Below are positions 19,777 to 30,846 of a stretch of 64,000 nucleotides of DNA, in pieces (within the stretch, counting starts at the first letter, position 1; each line of letters starts with the position of its first letter). The position numbers and the translations under genes are program-made. The DNA lies in NCBI RefSeq assembly GCF_001547895.1, contig NZ_AP014627.1, forward strand, positions 5,273,501 through 5,337,500, written 5' to 3'. The notes beneath the pieces were generated by a model. The model made no database searches. It saw only the letters and a list, made by a program, of their open reading frames with translations, and was not told the origin of the DNA. This stretch comes from Pseudomonas sp. Os17. Its GTDB lineage: Bacteria > Pseudomonadota > Gammaproteobacteria > Pseudomonadales > Pseudomonadaceae.

Positions 19777-20160
19777 ATGAGCGAGTTGCGTTTTACTGAA
19801 GATCACGAATGGCTGCGTAGCGAAGCGGATGGCAGTGTCACCGTCGGCATCACGGCTTTCGCCCAGAACGCCCTGGGTGATGTGGTGTTTGTGCAACTGC
19901 CGGAGCTGCAGAGCTACGCAAAGGGCGCCGAAGCCGCCACCGTGGAGTCGGTAAAGGCCGCCAGCGGCGTGTACATGCCGCTCGACGGTGAAGTGGTCGC
20001 CACCAACCCGGCCCTGGAAGACAGCCCTGAGCTGGTCAACGAAGACCCGCTGGGCGAAGGCTGGTTCTTCCGCTTCATTCCCGCCGATGCCGCCGCTGTC
20101 GGCCAACTGCTGGATCAGGACGCCTACGACCGCCTGATCAAAGCCAGCGCCGAAGCCTGA
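19777..20160 (+). CDS. gcvH: Glycine cleavage system H protein
   Basis: This 127-residue lipoyl carrier shuttles the aminomethyl group between the P and T proteins. The sequence opens [16 protein letters not shown] and contains the lipoylation motif VESVKAAS, with the modified Lys at residue 60. Length is usual. First gene of the gcvH-gcvP-sdaA-gcvT operon; gcvP follows after 10 nt. Pseudomonads usually have a second, unlinked gcv set, so this corresponds to the gcvH2 type of P. aeruginosa. Confidence 0.97.
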   Translation: MSELRFTEDHEWLRSEADGSVTVGITAFAQNALGDVVFVQLPELQSYAKGAEAATVESVKAASGVYMPLDGEVVATNPALEDSPELVNEDPLGEGWFFRFIPADAAAVGQLLDQDAYDRLIKASAEA

Positions 20161-20170
20161 GGAGCCCGTC

Positions 20171-23020
20171 ATGACCGTCAACCTGACTACCGCCAACGAA
20201 TTCATCGCGCGCCACATCGGCCCGCGCCAGGCCGATGAGCAAGCCATGCTCAACAGCCTGGGCTTCGACTCCCTGGAAGCTCTGAGCGCCAGCGTGATTC
20301 CCGACAGCATCAAGGGCACCAGCGTGCTGGACCTGGGCCAGGGCCAGAGCGAAGCCGAGGCCCTGGCCTCGATCAAGGCCATCGCCGCCAAGAACCAGCT
20401 GTTCAAGACCTACATCGGCCAGGGTTACTACAGCTGCCATACCCCCTCGCCGATCCTGCGCAACCTGCTGGAAAACCCGGCCTGGTACACCGCCTACACC
20501 CCCTACCAGCCGGAAATCTCCCAAGGTCGCCTGGAAGCCCTGCTGAACTTCCAGACCCTGATCAGCGACCTGACCGGCCTGCCGATCGCCAATGCCTCGC
20601 TGCTGGACGAAGGCACCGCCGCCGCCGAAGCCATGACCTTCTGCAAGCGCCTGAGCAAGAACAAGGGCAGCCATGCCTTCTTCGCCTCGGTGCATTGCCA
20701 CCCGCAAACCCTGGACGTACTGCGCACCCGTGCCGAGCCCCTGGGAATCAACGTGGTGGTGGGCGATGAGCGCAAGCTGACCGACGTCAGCCCGTTCTTC
20801 GGTGCCCTGCTGCAATACCCGGCGAGCAACGGCGACCTGTTCGACTACCGCGAACTGACCGAGCGCTTCCACGCCGCCAACGCCCTGGTGGCCGTGGCCG
20901 CCGACTTGCTGGCCCTGACCCTGCTGACTCCGCCGGGCGAATTCGGCGCCGACGTGGCCATCGGCAGCGCCCAGCGCTTCGGTGTACCGCTGGGCTTCGG
21001 TGGCCCGCATGCGGCCTATTTCTCCACCCGCGATGCCTTCAAGCGCGACATGCCGGGCCGTCTGGTGGGCGTCTCCGTAGACCGTTTCGGCAAGCCGGCC
21101 CTGCGCCTGGCCATGCAGACCCGCGAGCAGCATATCCGTCGCGAAAAGGCCACCAGCAACATCTGCACCGCCCAGGTCCTGCTGGCCAACATTGCCAGCA
21201 TGTATGCCGTCTATCACGGTCCCAAGGGCCTGATTCAGATTGCCCAGCGCATCCACCAGTTGACCGCGATCTTGGCCAAGGGCCTGAAGGCGCTGGGGCT
21301 GGTCGTGGAGCAGGACAACTTCTTCGACACCCTGAGCCTGCACACCGGTACCGGCACCGCCGCGCTGCACGACAAGGCACGCGCCCAGGGCATCAACCTG
21401 CGGGTAATCGACGCTGAGCGCCTTGGCCTGTCCCTGGACGAAACCACCACCCAGGCCGACGTCGAAGGCCTGTGGAGCCTGCTGGGCGACGGCCAGGCCG
21501 CGCCGGACTTCGCCGCGCTGGCGGCCACGGTGAGCAGCAGCATCCCCGCGGCCCTGGTCCGTCAGTCGGCGATCCTCAGCCACCCGGTGTTCAACCGCTA
21601 TCACTCGGAAACCGAGCTGATGCGCTACCTGCGCAAGCTGGCGGACAAGGACCTGGCCCTGGATCGCACCATGATCCCCCTGGGCTCCTGCACCATGAAG
21701 CTCAACGCCGCCAGCGAGATGATTCCGATCACCTGGGCCGAATTCGGTGCGCTGCACCCCTTCGCCCCGGCCGAGCAGAGTGCTGGCTACCAGCAACTGA
21801 CCACCGAGCTGGAGGCGATGCTCTGCGCCGCGACCGGCTACGACGCCGTCTCCCTGCAACCCAACGCCGGGTCCCAGGGTGAGTACGCCGGCCTGCTGGC
21901 CATCCGTGCCTATCACCAGAGCCGTGGCGATGACCGTCGCGACATCTGCCTGATTCCGTCATCGGCCCACGGCACCAACCCGGCCACCGCCAACATGGCC
22001 GGCATGCGCGTGGTGGTCACGGCCTGCGACGCCCGCGGCAACGTCGATATCGAAGACCTGCGGGCCAAGGCCATCGAGCACCGCGAACACCTCGCCGCGC
22101 TGATGATCACCTACCCGTCGACCCACGGCGTGTTCGAGGAAGGCATCCGCGAAATCTGCGGCATCATTAATGACAACGGCGGCCAGGTGTACATCGACGG
22201 CGCCAACATGAATGCCATGGTCGGCCTCTGCGCGCCGGGCAAATTCGGTGGCGACGTGTCCCACCTGAACCTGCACAAGACCTTCTGCATTCCCCACGGC
22301 GGTGGCGGCCCGGGCGTGGGCCCGATCGGCGTCAAGTCCCACCTGGCGCCCTTCCTCCCCGGTCACGCCGCGCTGGAGAACAAGAAAGGCGCGGTGTGTG
22401 CCGCACCGTTCGGCAGCGCCAGCATCCTGCCGATCACCTGGATGTACATCCGCATGATGGGCGGCGCCGGCCTCAAGCGCGCATCGCAGCTGGCGATCCT
22501 CAACGCCAACTACATTTCGCGGCGCCTGGAAGAGCACTACCCCGTGCTCTACACCGGCAGCAACGGCCTGGTGGCCCACGAATGCATCCTCGACCTGCGT
22601 CCGCTGAAAGACAGCAGCGGCATCAGCGTCGATGACGTGGCCAAGCGCCTGATCGATTTCGGCTTCCACGCCCCGACCATGTCGTTCCCGGTGGCCGGCA
22701 CCCTGATGATCGAGCCGACCGAAAGCGAATCCAAGGAAGAACTGGACCGCTTCTGCGACGCCATGATCCGCATCCGCGAGGAAATCCGCGCGGTGGAAAA
22801 CGGCACCCTGGACAAGGACGACAACCCACTGAAGAACGCTCCGCACACGGCAGCAGAACTGGTGGGTGAATGGTCCCACCCGTACAGCCGTGAGCAGGCC
22901 GTATACCCAGTGGCCTCGCTGATCGAAGGCAAGTACTGGCCTCCGGTTGGCCGGGTCGACAACGTGTTCGGCGACCGCAACCTGGTGTGTGCCTGCCCGT
23001 CGATCGAAAGCTACGCCTAA
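20171..23020 (+). CDS. gcvP: Glycine dehydrogenase (decarboxylating), P protein
   Basis: This 949-residue PLP enzyme decarboxylates glycine and passes the aminomethyl group to GcvH. It is the fused single-chain form. N-terminal half: [17 protein letters not shown] and [21 protein letters not shown]-terminal half: the PLP-lysine motif [17 protein letters not shown] with Lys at about residue 703, and [16 protein letters not shown]. Start ATG 20171 has GAGGAG just upstream. In P. aeruginosa glyA2 follows gcvP2; here sdaA follows directly after a palindromic repeat. Confidence 0.97.
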   Translation: MTVNLTTANEFIARHIGPRQADEQAMLNSLGFDSLEALSASVIPDSIKGTSVLDLGQGQSEAEALASIKAIAAKNQLFKTYIGQGYYSCHTPSPILRNLLENPAWYTAYTPYQPEISQGRLEALLNFQTLISDLTGLPIANASLLDEGTAAAEAMTFCKRLSKNKGSHAFFASVHCHPQTLDVLRTRAEPLGINVVVGDERKLTDVSPFFGALLQYPASNGDLFDYRELTERFHAANALVAVAADLLALTLLTPPGEFGADVAIGSAQRFGVPLGFGGPHAAYFSTRDAFKRDMPGRLVGVSVDRFGKPALRLAMQTREQHIRREKATSNICTAQVLLANIASMYAVYHGPKGLIQIAQRIHQLTAILAKGLKALGLVVEQDNFFDTLSLHTGTGTAALHDKARAQGINLRVIDAERLGLSLDETTTQADVEGLWSLLGDGQAAPDFAALAATVSSSIPAALVRQSAILSHPVFNRYHSETELMRYLRKLADKDLALDRTMIPLGSCTMKLNAASEMIPITWAEFGALHPFAPAEQSAGYQQLTTELEAMLCAATGYDAVSLQPNAGSQGEYAGLLAIRAYHQSRGDDRRDICLIPSSAHGTNPATANMAGMRVVVTACDARGNVDIEDLRAKAIEHREHLAALMITYPSTHGVFEEGIREICGIINDNGGQVYIDGANMNAMVGLCAPGKFGGDVSHLNLHKTFCIPHGGGGPGVGPIGVKSHLAPFLPGHAALENKKGAVCAAPFGSASILPITWMYIRMMGGAGLKRASQLAILNANYISRRLEEHYPVLYTGSNGLVAHECILDLRPLKDSSGISVDDVAKRLIDFGFHAPTMSFPVAGTLMIEPTESESKEELDRFCDAMIRIREEIRAVENGTLDKDDNPLKNAPHTAAELVGEWSHPYSREQAVYPVASLIEGKYWPPVGRVDNVFGDRNLVCACPSIESYA

Positions 23021-23102
23021 GGCAGCCACAAGCTAGTAGCCTCAAGCTGCAAGAAAGAGCCGATCGGCGTCTGACTTGCAGCTTGTCGCTTGCCGCTGCC
23101 TC
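23021..23102. repeat. Long imperfect palindrome between gcvP and sdaA
   Basis: GGCAGCCACAAGCTAG at 23022 and CAAGCTGCAAG near 23043 are answered by CTTGCAGCTTG near 23073 and CGCTTGCCGCTGCC at the right end, so the 80-nt gap folds into an extended hairpin. Such GCAGCTTG-rich repeats are scattered between Pseudomonas genes. It occupies the place of glyA2 in the P. aeruginosa operon. Confidence 0.7.
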
Positions 23103-23127
23103 TATAACAAGAAACCGGAGAACCAAC

Positions 23128-24504
<1,377 letters not shown>

Positions 24505-24543
24505 TACGCCGCCCGTATCCGCACGTTTTTTCAGGAGTTGCCC

Positions 24544-25668
24544 ATGTCCACCGAAACACTGTTGAAAACCCCACTGCACAGCCTGCACCTGGAGCTCGGC
24601 GCCCGCATGGTGCCATTCGCCGGTTACGACATGCCGGTGCAGTACCCGCTGGGGGTCATGAAGGAACACCAGCACACCCGTGAGCAGGCCGGGCTGTTCG
24701 ATGTGTCCCACATGGGGCAGATTCTCCTGCGTGGCGCCAATGCCGCCCAGGCCCTGGAAACCCTGGTGCCGGTGGACATCATCGACCTGCCGGTGGGTAT
24801 GCAGCGCTATGCCATGTTCACCAATGAACAGGGCGGCATCCTCGACGACCTGATGGTCGCCAATCTCGGCGACGACCAGCTGTTCCTGGTGGTCAACGCC
24901 GCCTGCAAGGAACAGGACCTGGCCCACCTGCGCCGCCATCTCGGCGAGCAGTGCGACATTCAGCCGCTGTTCGAGGAACGCGCCCTGCTGGCCCTGCAAG
25001 GCCCGGCGGCAGTCAAGGTACTGGCGCGCCTGGCGCCAGAAGTGGCCAGCATGACCTTCATGCAGTTCAAGCCGGTGACCGTGCTGGGTGTGGACTGCTT
25101 TGTCAGCCGTTCGGGCTATACCGGGGAAGACGGTTTCGAAATCTCGGTACCTGCCGAGCAGGCGGAAAAACTGGCCCGTGCCCTGCTTGCCGAACCGGAA
25201 GTGGCGGCCATCGGCCTGGGCGCCCGCGACTCCCTGCGCCTGGAAGCCGGCCTGTGCCTGTACGGCCATGACATGAACAGTGACACCACACCGATTCAGG
25301 CCAGCCTGCTGTGGGCCATCTCCAAGGCTCGCCGCGCGGACGGCGCACGTGCCGGCGGGTTCCCTGGTGCCGAGGTGATCTTTGCCCAACAACAGGGCGG
25401 CGTCGATCGCAAACGTGTCGGCCTGCTGCCTCAGGAACGCACGCCAGTGCGCGAAGGTGCGGAAATCGTCGACGCCGAAGGGAACATCATCGGCAGCGTA
25501 TGCAGCGGTGGCTTCGGTCCGACCCTCGGCGCTCCATTGGCGATGGGTTACCTCGATATCCAGCACTGTGCACTTGATACGCCAGTTGCAGCGATAGTAC
25601 GTGGGAAAAAGGTGCCAATGCTTGTAAGCAAAATGCCATTCGTACCCCAACGCTACTACCGAGGCTGA
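24544..25668 (+). CDS. gcvT: Aminomethyltransferase, glycine cleavage T protein
   Basis: This 374-residue enzyme releases ammonia from the H-protein-bound intermediate and forms 5,10-methylene-tetrahydrofolate. Motifs: [70 protein letters not shown] and [21 protein letters not shown] chose ATG 24544, with CAGGAG 6 nt before it, over an in-frame TTG two codons upstream. Last gene of the operon. Confidence 0.96.
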   Translation: MSTETLLKTPLHSLHLELGARMVPFAGYDMPVQYPLGVMKEHQHTREQAGLFDVSHMGQILLRGANAAQALETLVPVDIIDLPVGMQRYAMFTNEQGGILDDLMVANLGDDQLFLVVNAACKEQDLAHLRRHLGEQCDIQPLFEERALLALQGPAAVKVLARLAPEVASMTFMQFKPVTVLGVDCFVSRSGYTGEDGFEISVPAEQAEKLARALLAEPEVAAIGLGARDSLRLEAGLCLYGHDMNSDTTPIQASLLWAISKARRADGARAGGFPGAEVIFAQQQGGVDRKRVGLLPQERTPVREGAEIVDAEGNIIGSVCSGGFGPTLGAPLAMGYLDIQHCALDTPVAAIVRGKKVPMLVSKMPFVPQRYYRG

Positions 25669-26060
25669 GGGACTGTTTCTATAAGTAACGCGGTTGCGTT
25701 AAAAGTGCACTAATCTGTAACGCAACCGCCATAAAACAGTGCATATTTTCGCTACTGAACACTACTTATAACGCCCGAAAACAATTGAACAACTCTATCG
25801 AATAAGGCCTGCACGCTAGTTCCGCCAAACCTCGGAAAGCTGAGTAAAACCGGGGCTTCGCGGGGCTTGTTTTTTCTCCCGTAGTTGGCGTAGAGTTTCC
25901 CCACTGTGTTTGCATGGGTCGCTTGGAATCGTGACCTGGGCAGTAGCCAACAAGTTTGCTACAACCCGTTCGACGTCTCTTACTTTCCTGCAACCCAGCC
26001 CAGTACTCTTCCACGAGGAAGAGACTGTCATTAATTTTTTAGCGTCAAAGGAAATAAGAA
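25669..26060. promoter_or_regulatory. gcvT-csp intergenic region with likely long cold-shock leader
   Basis: No convincing gene lies in these 392 nt. It starts with the inverted repeat listed at 25690-25729. Near the csp start is a perfect 7-bp stem-loop (CTCTTCC at 26006-26012, GGAAGAG at 26017-26023), followed 11 nt later by a T6 run and then the AAAGGAA ribosome site. Long structured 5' leaders are common for csp mRNAs, so part of this stretch is probably transcribed leader. Confidence 0.5.
25690..25729. repeat. Perfect 12-bp inverted repeat downstream of gcvT
   Basis: GCGGTTGCGTTA (25690-25701) and TAACGCAACCGC (25718-25729) are exact inverse complements around a 16-nt spacer. No T-run follows on either strand, so it is not a textbook intrinsic terminator; it could be a protein-binding site or an RNA end-protecting hairpin. 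Confidence 0.8.
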
Positions 26061-26273
26061 ATGTCCCAACGTCAGAGCGGTACCGTCAAGTGGTTTAACG
26101 ACGAGAAAGGTTTTGGTTTTATCACTCCAGAAAGCGGTCCGGATCTGTTCGTACACTTCCGCGCTATTCAGGGCAACGGCTTCAAGAGCCTGAAAGAAGG
26201 CCAAAAAGTGACCTTCATCGCTGTGCAAGGCCAGAAAGGCATGCAAGCTGACGAAGTACAAGCAGAAGCTTAA
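26061..26273 (+). CDS. CspA-family cold-shock protein
   Basis: This 70-residue single cold-shock domain has both nucleic-acid-binding motifs: RNP1 KGFGFI (in [14 protein letters not shown]) and RNP2 VFVHF-type (DLFVHFRAI). It binds single-stranded RNA and DNA as an RNA chaperone. Its opening [17 protein letters not shown] is that of Pseudomonas CapB/CspD-like proteins. A strong AAAGGAA site precedes the ATG, and a terminator follows at 26286-26320. Whether it is cold-induced or constitutive cannot be told from sequence. Confidence 0.95.
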
Positions 26274-26285
26274 TCGTCTGTAACG

Positions 26286-26320
26286 AAAAAGCCCCTGATG
26301 CTGACATCAGGGGCTTTTTT
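26286..26320. terminator. Strong intrinsic terminator after the cold-shock gene
   Basis: AAAAAGCCCCTGATG-CTGA-CATCAGGGGCTTTTTT forms a perfect 15-bp stem with a T-run; its A-run would let it work on the opposite strand too. Confidence 0.93.
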
Positions 26321-26369
26321 GTGCGCGCAATTCCGTAAAATGGCTTCTTTTTTCAGTCGAGAGCCTGTC

Positions 26370-26858
26370 ATGTCGAAGCATCTGCTAAGCCCCCAAGGCG
26401 ATTTCCCTACTGTCGGCCTGGGGCGTCGCCTGGCAGCGATGTTCTATGATTTTCTACTGTGCGTCGCCCTGCTGATCGTCACCGGCGGCATCTACAAATT
26501 TATCCAGATGCAGATCATCGGCGAAGCGCGGATGCGTGCCTTGACCGAATCCGGCGCTCTGGATGGCGACCCGCTGTACTCCACCGTCCTGCTGTTTGTG
26601 CTGTTCGGCTTCTTCGCCAAATTCTGGACCCATTCAGGGCAGACCCTGGGCATGCAGGTCTGGGGCATCCGCGTACAGAACGCCGATGGCAGCCGCATCA
26701 GCCTGTGGCAGGCATTGCTGCGCTTCATGGTATCGATCGCGTCCTGGCTGTGTGCCGGCCTGGGCTTCTTCTGGGTGCTGGTGGACAAGCAGAAACGCAG
26801 CTGGCATGACATCTACTCCAACACCCAGCTGGTACGCATCCCTAAACAGAAGAAATAA
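26370..26858 (+). CDS. RDD-domain membrane protein
   Basis: This 162-residue protein has the RDD family pattern: the first motif GRRLAAMFYDFLLCVALLI with conserved Arg and Asp, a second helix (STVLLFVLFGFFAKFWTHSG), the SGQTLGMQVWGIRVQNADGS segment and a third helix (MVSIASWLCAGLGFFWVLVD), ending near DKQKRSWHDIYSNTQLV. About three membrane helices. No specific function is established; some relatives are linked to ion transport. I use ATG 26370, since the upstream in-frame ATG lies in the preceding terminator. Confidence 0.88.
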   Translation: MSKHLLSPQGDFPTVGLGRRLAAMFYDFLLCVALLIVTGGIYKFIQMQIIGEARMRALTESGALDGDPLYSTVLLFVLFGFFAKFWTHSGQTLGMQVWGIRVQNADGSRISLWQALLRFMVSIASWLCAGLGFFWVLVDKQKRSWHDIYSNTQLVRIPKQKK

Positions 26859-26872
26859 CCCGCTACCAACAA

Positions 26873-26898
26873 AAACGCCCCGACAAGTCGGGGCGTTT
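26873..26898. terminator. Bidirectional terminator between RDD gene and nadA
   Basis: AAACGCCCCGAC-AA-GTCGGGGCGTTT is a perfect 12-bp stem between convergent genes; both strands end in a short T-run. Confidence 0.9.
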
Positions 26899-26921
26899 GC
26901 ATGACTACGCAATAAAACCGC

Positions 26922-27980
26922 TCAGGCGTTGCCCGCCAGTTTCATTCGTGCCGCCTGGGTGAAGTCCAGCATGCGCTTGAGCGGTCGAACGGCATTGGGG
27001 ATCAGCGCCGGGTCCACTTGAATCTCGTTGCTGCCCTGTTGCAGGCACTGCAGGGTGCGCTCCAGGGTGTTCATGGCCATCCACGGGCAATGGGCGCAAC
27101 TGCGGCACGCTGCGCCGTTACCGGCCGTAGGCGCCTCGATGAACACCTTGTCCGGGCACAGCTGCTGCATCTTGTAGAAGATGCCGCGGTCGGTGGCGAC
27201 GATGAAGGTCTTGTTCGGCAGACGCTGTGCGGCGGCGATCAGCTGGCTGGTGGAACCGACCGCGTCCGCCAGTTCGATCACCGAGCTGGGGGACTCGGGG
27301 TGCACCAGGATGGCAGCCTCCGGGTACAGCGCCTTCATGTCTTCCAATTGCTTGGACTTGAACTCTTCGTGAACGATGCAGGCACCGTCCCAGAGCAGCA
27401 TGTCGGCCCCGGTCTGGCGCTGGATGTAGGTGCCCAGGTGCTTGTCCGGGCCCCAGATGATCTTCTCGCCGTTATCCATCAGGCTTTCAACGATCTCCAG
27501 CGCACAGCTGGAAGTCACCACCCAGTCGGCACGGGCTTTGACCGCCGCCGAGGTGTTGGCATAAACCACCACGGTGCGTTCGGGGTGCTGATCGCAGAAG
27601 GCCGAGAACTCGTCCACCGGGCAACCCAGGTCGAGCGAGCAAGTGGCCTCCAGCGTCGGCATCAGCACGCGTTTTTCAGGGTTGAGAATCTTCGCCGTCT
27701 CCCCCATGAAGCGCACCCCGGCCACCACCACGGTCTTGGCCGGATGAGCGTTGCCGAAACGGGCCATTTCCAGAGAGTCGGAAACACAGCCGCCGGTTTC
27801 TTCGGCCAGGGCCTGAATCACCGGATCACAATAGAAATGCGCAACCAGCACCGCGTCCTGAGCCTTGAGCTCTGCAGCGATGGCGGCACGAAAATGGGCC
27901 TCTTGCTCAGCACTCAAGGGTTTGGGCTGTTTGGCGTCGAGGTGGGCTTGAACCAGAAGGCGTTCGGAAATTTGCGTCAT
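26922..27980 (-). CDS. nadA: Quinolinate synthase A
   Basis: This 352-residue [4Fe-4S] enzyme condenses iminoaspartate with dihydroxyacetone phosphate to quinolinate in NAD synthesis. Visible: [40 protein letters not shown], the [18 protein letters not shown] segment, and the C-terminal [16 protein letters not shown]. Cysteines in these last two segments, with one in between, supply the cluster ligands. The start is ATG at 27980 ([15 protein letters not shown]), matching Pseudomonas NadA; a longer open frame upstream is not credible. Confidence 0.96.
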   Translation of the reverse strand: MTQISERLLVQAHLDAKQPKPLSAEQEAHFRAAIAAELKAQDAVLVAHFYCDPVIQALAEETGGCVSDSLEMARFGNAHPAKTVVVAGVRFMGETAKILNPEKRVLMPTLEATCSLDLGCPVDEFSAFCDQHPERTVVVYANTSAAVKARADWVVTSSCALEIVESLMDNGEKIIWGPDKHLGTYIQRQTGADMLLWDGACIVHEEFKSKQLEDMKALYPEAAILVHPESPSSVIELADAVGSTSQLIAAAQRLPNKTFIVATDRGIFYKMQQLCPDKVFIEAPTAGNGAACRSCAHCPWMAMNTLERTLQCLQQGSNEIQVDPALIPNAVRPLKRMLDFTQAARMKLAGNA

Positions 27981-28121
27981 GTTCGCAAGACCTGCAGGCG
28001 CTTGGGCGCGAAAGTCGAGTATACCACCGGCTCCGGACCGCTTAGGGCCCCGCCGGGAGAGTGAGTTCATCAGGTACGGACAGCATTTGAGCCGCGCAAG
28101 GCTACAGAATATCCGGGGCAT

Positions 28122-28451
28122 TCAAAAGCCAATTCTGTCCGGCGCCTGCTCCTTGCGACCCGGGTCGCCCCGCGCCAACACCACCCGCACGCACAACCCG
28201 CTCCTGGCCTGATCCTCGGAGTAAGCGAAATAGATCTCGGCGTCGTGGCGCTCACGATGGAAAGCCCCAGCCCCAGCCTCTCGCTCGCCAGATCACAAGG
28301 CGCACAGCACTGTCGCCTAGTAGAACCATTCGTGCCGAAGAGTAACGACCTGTCGGATCGAAAGACTGCGTTCAACGCCGTACCAGACAGCCAGGTTGAT
28401 CGCCAACAGCAGCGCAAACGCCTGACTGCGCCTGAATTGGCGCGAGGCAGA
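28122..28451 (-). pseudogene. Remnant of a two-component sensor histidine kinase
   Basis: Read leftwards from 28451 one frame gives SASRQFRRSQAFALLLAINL then AVWYGVERSLSIRQVVTLR and a stop near 28317, an N-terminal membrane anchor typical of QseC/PmrB-like kinases. After it, with the sensor, dimerisation and N-box regions gone, comes ERLGLGLSIV, the kinase G2 box. The reading frame then breaks at the Val codon; in the shifted frame it continues ERHDAEIYFAYSEDQARSG and LCVRVVLARGDPGRKEQ to a TGA at 28122. A large internal deletion plus a frameshift makes it non-functional. Confidence 0.7.
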
Positions 28452-28627
28452 GGTTACAAGGGAAAACTTAGCTGAAACCGAGCGGGCTTTGACGCGTCAG
28501 CCATGCCTCGTGAAATGCCCGTCCAGCGGCATTCCCACGCGCTTCGCAGGCTGTAGCAAGGCCCATGCTTGCACGGTTCGGTGGGCGCTCAGAGCATAGA
28601 GAGTTTTTTTTTACAATTAATAGCATT

Positions 28628-28670
28628 TTGAACTTTCTACGCTAACGTCAGATAACGAAACAGTTATCTG
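28628..28670 (+). promoter_or_regulatory. Predicted promoter and overlapping palindrome upstream of rcpA
   Basis: TTGAAC (28628-28633) and GATAAC (28651-28656) lie 17 nt apart, a plausible sigma-70 promoter. A perfect inverted repeat, CAGATAAC (28649-28656) and GTTATCTG (28663-28670), covers the -10 box and start point, where a bound protein would block transcription. The rest of the gap from 28456 to 28769 shows nothing else I can name. Confidence 0.5.
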
Positions 28671-28769
28671 GGATCAGCAAGGAAAAGCCTATTTCAGAGT
28701 GCTCTGACGAATGATTCGTGGCGCCCGACTGTCCCGGCTGACCCTCCCAGCCAATCAAGGAAGCAGTAA

Positions 28770-30011
28770 ATGAACAGTGATTGCTTGCAGGTACTCAGGC
28801 GAGTGACATGGACACTCATTTTCGCGGCTTTACCTACAGGAGTGACCCTGGCGGCAGCGAACAATTGTGCGGGGCTGGAACCACTACCGGCAGTGCTTGA
28901 AGTCAGCGAGGGCATGCAGACAGCCATACGCTCTCCCGTGGCCATCACCCGGCTGGCGGTGGGTGATCCGAAAATCGTCGACGTACACCTCAATGGCAAT
29001 GACTCCTACCTGCTGACTGGCATTGCGCCCGGCGCCACCAGCCTGATGGTCTGGAGCGCCTGTTCCAGTTCGCCACGGCAAAGCATGGTCTTCGTCCAGG
29101 GCAAAGCAGCCCAATCGCTGGTGGGCTCGCAACTACCCCCTTCTGAAAGTCCCCTGCTGCCCAGCCAGGTGCAGACCGACATCCGCTTTGTCGAAGTCAG
29201 CCGTACCAAGCTGAAGGAAGCCAGTACCTCGATCTTCGGCAAGAGCGGCAACTTTCTGTTTGGCTCGCCCAATTCCGTTCCCGGCGTCACGGTGACGCCC
29301 GGGCAGGTCGGCAACCTGGCACCCCGTATCCCGCTGAATAATGGCAGCTTCAATATCGGCTTTGGCGGCGGCAATGTGCTGGGGATTATCAACGCACTTG
29401 AAGGCAGCGGCTTCGCCTATACCCTGGCGCGTCCCAGCCTGGTGGCCCTGAGCGGGCAGAGTGCGAGTTTCCTGGCCGGTGGCGAGGTGCCGATCCCGGT
29501 GCCGAGCTCTGGCAGCGACAACATTTCCATCGAGTACAAGGAGTTCGGTATCCGCCTGACCCTGACCCCTACCGTCATCGGCAACAACCGCATCGCCCTG
29601 AAAGTGGCGCCGGAAGTCAGCGAACTCGATTACAACAACGGAGTGGTAATCTCCAGCACCCGAGTTCCGGCGCTGATTGTCCGGCGTACCGACACCAGCA
29701 TTTCCCTGGCTGACGGCGAGAGCTTCGTGATCAGTGGCCTGATCAGCACCAACAACAGCTCCAGCGTGAGCAAGCTGCCGGGCCTGGGCAACATTCCCAT
29801 CATCGGTGCGTTCTTTCGCGACTCCACGATCAATCGTGAAGAGAAGGAGCTGCTGATGGTGGTCACCCCCCATCTGGTGCAACCACTGGCCGCCAATGCT
29901 CAGTTGCCTTCACTACCAGGTGAGCAGATGCGCAATTACGATCCGAACTGGTTCCGCATGTACTTCCTGGAAGACGGCGACTTTGATCGGCGCAGTGGAC
30001 TATCGCAATGA
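28770..30011 (+). CDS. rcpA: Tad pilus outer-membrane secretin
   Basis: This 413-residue secretin of the CpaC/RcpA type forms the outer-membrane gate for the Flp pilus. A signal peptide (about residues 1-29, ending TLAA|AN) leads into an N-terminal pilus-assembly domain (SPVAITRLAVGDPKIVDVHL, IAPGATSLMVWSACSS) and the secretin core (FAYTLARPSLVALSGQSASF, LAGGEVPIPVPSSG, GIRLTLTPTVIGNNRIAL, KLPGLGNIPIIGAFFR, ELLMVVTPHLVQPL). AAGGA lies 7 nt before the ATG. It heads a three-gene plus-strand arm facing the rest of the tad genes. Confidence 0.94.
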   Translation: MNSDCLQVLRRVTWTLIFAALPTGVTLAAANNCAGLEPLPAVLEVSEGMQTAIRSPVAITRLAVGDPKIVDVHLNGNDSYLLTGIAPGATSLMVWSACSSSPRQSMVFVQGKAAQSLVGSQLPPSESPLLPSQVQTDIRFVEVSRTKLKEASTSIFGKSGNFLFGSPNSVPGVTVTPGQVGNLAPRIPLNNGSFNIGFGGGNVLGIINALEGSGFAYTLARPSLVALSGQSASFLAGGEVPIPVPSSGSDNISIEYKEFGIRLTLTPTVIGNNRIALKVAPEVSELDYNNGVVISSTRVPALIVRRTDTSISLADGESFVISGLISTNNSSSVSKLPGLGNIPIIGAFFRDSTINREEKELLMVVTPHLVQPLAANAQLPSLPGEQMRNYDPNWFRMYFLEDGDFDRRSGLSQ

Positions 30012-30118
30012 ACCAGCACCTAAGCTCCTCCCTGGTGATGAAATTGAGTAATCCGGGCCTCGACAGGCCGCGCCTGGAGGTCATGACCCGAGCATCGAGC
30101 GCGTTTCGGGAGCGGAAA

Positions 30119-30844
30119 ATGAAAGCCATGATAGTGGCGATAGGGTTGGCGATACTCGGTGGCTGCGCCTCACCTGGAGGCGCATCCTGGTCGTCGCTGA
30201 GCGCTCCGGAAAACTGCGCCAAGATCAACTCCGACCAGGAATTGTCACTCAGCCTGGCAGACGAAATGATCAACGGCGGCAAACTGCATGCTGGCCTGGC
30301 CAACCTGCAACGCCTGCCGGACGACCTTCCGGCAGTGCGCCTGCGCAAGGCCAAGATCTACCGCCTGCTGGGACAACGCGAAGCCGACCCGCTATACCGC
30401 AGTCTGCTCGGCGGTTGCCTGGCCGCGGAAGGCGAACATGGCCTGGGACAACTGGCCGCGGGGCGCGGCGATAACGAACAGGCCCTGGTGCACCTGCAAC
30501 GTGCAGCCCGGCTTTCTCCCACCGACGAGAAAATCCGCAACGATCTGGGCGTGGTCTACCTCAATCAACGACGCCTGAAAGAAGCCCGATTCGAGTTCAT
30601 CACCGCCATGGAGCTCAAACAGTCGGATCAATTGGCGGCCCTCAATCTGGTGACCTTGCTGATCTATCAAGGGAACTGGAAGCAAGCCTCGGAAGTGGTC
30701 AGCCGTGTCGGCCTGAGTCCGGGGCAAGTCACCGAAGCCAAGGCCCGCGCAGAAAAACTCAGGACCACGGCGCCCAATGATCGGGTAGCGACCGCCGGCG
30801 ATCCGGCGCAACCCGACGCCATCCCCTCGACAACGCAGAGGTAG
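30119..30844 (+). CDS. tadD: TadD-like TPR lipoprotein of the Tad pilus
   Basis: From ATG 30119 this is a 241-residue lipoprotein: signal MKAMIVAIGLAILGGC with a lipobox Cys at residue 16, then tetratricopeptide-like helices (LRKAKIYRLLGQREADPLYR, HLQRAARLSPTDEKIRNDLG, VVYLNQRRLKEARFEFITAM). TadD proteins are thought to act as pilotins or assembly factors for the secretin. GGGAG precedes ATG 30119; an in-frame ATG at 30008 overlaps the rcpA stop and would bury the signal sequence, though it could couple translation. It follows rcpA and precedes a DUF3613 gene. Confidence 0.85.
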   Translation: MKAMIVAIGLAILGGCASPGGASWSSLSAPENCAKINSDQELSLSLADEMINGGKLHAGLANLQRLPDDLPAVRLRKAKIYRLLGQREADPLYRSLLGGCLAAEGEHGLGQLAAGRGDNEQALVHLQRAARLSPTDEKIRNDLGVVYLNQRRLKEARFEFITAMELKQSDQLAALNLVTLLIYQGNWKQASEVVSRVGLSPGQVTEAKARAEKLRTTAPNDRVATAGDPAQPDAIPSTTQR

Positions 30845-30846
30845 TG

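Noticed and set aside
26298..26369. Upstream ATG for the RDD protein
   Set aside because: It lies within the csp terminator and would add residues with no family match.
28585..28640. Possible third copy of the flp tandem element ahead of rcpA (TAGAGAGTTT and TAGCATTTTG)
   Set aside because: The spacing is 25 bp, not 21, and the cores differ from TAGGA(G/C)T.
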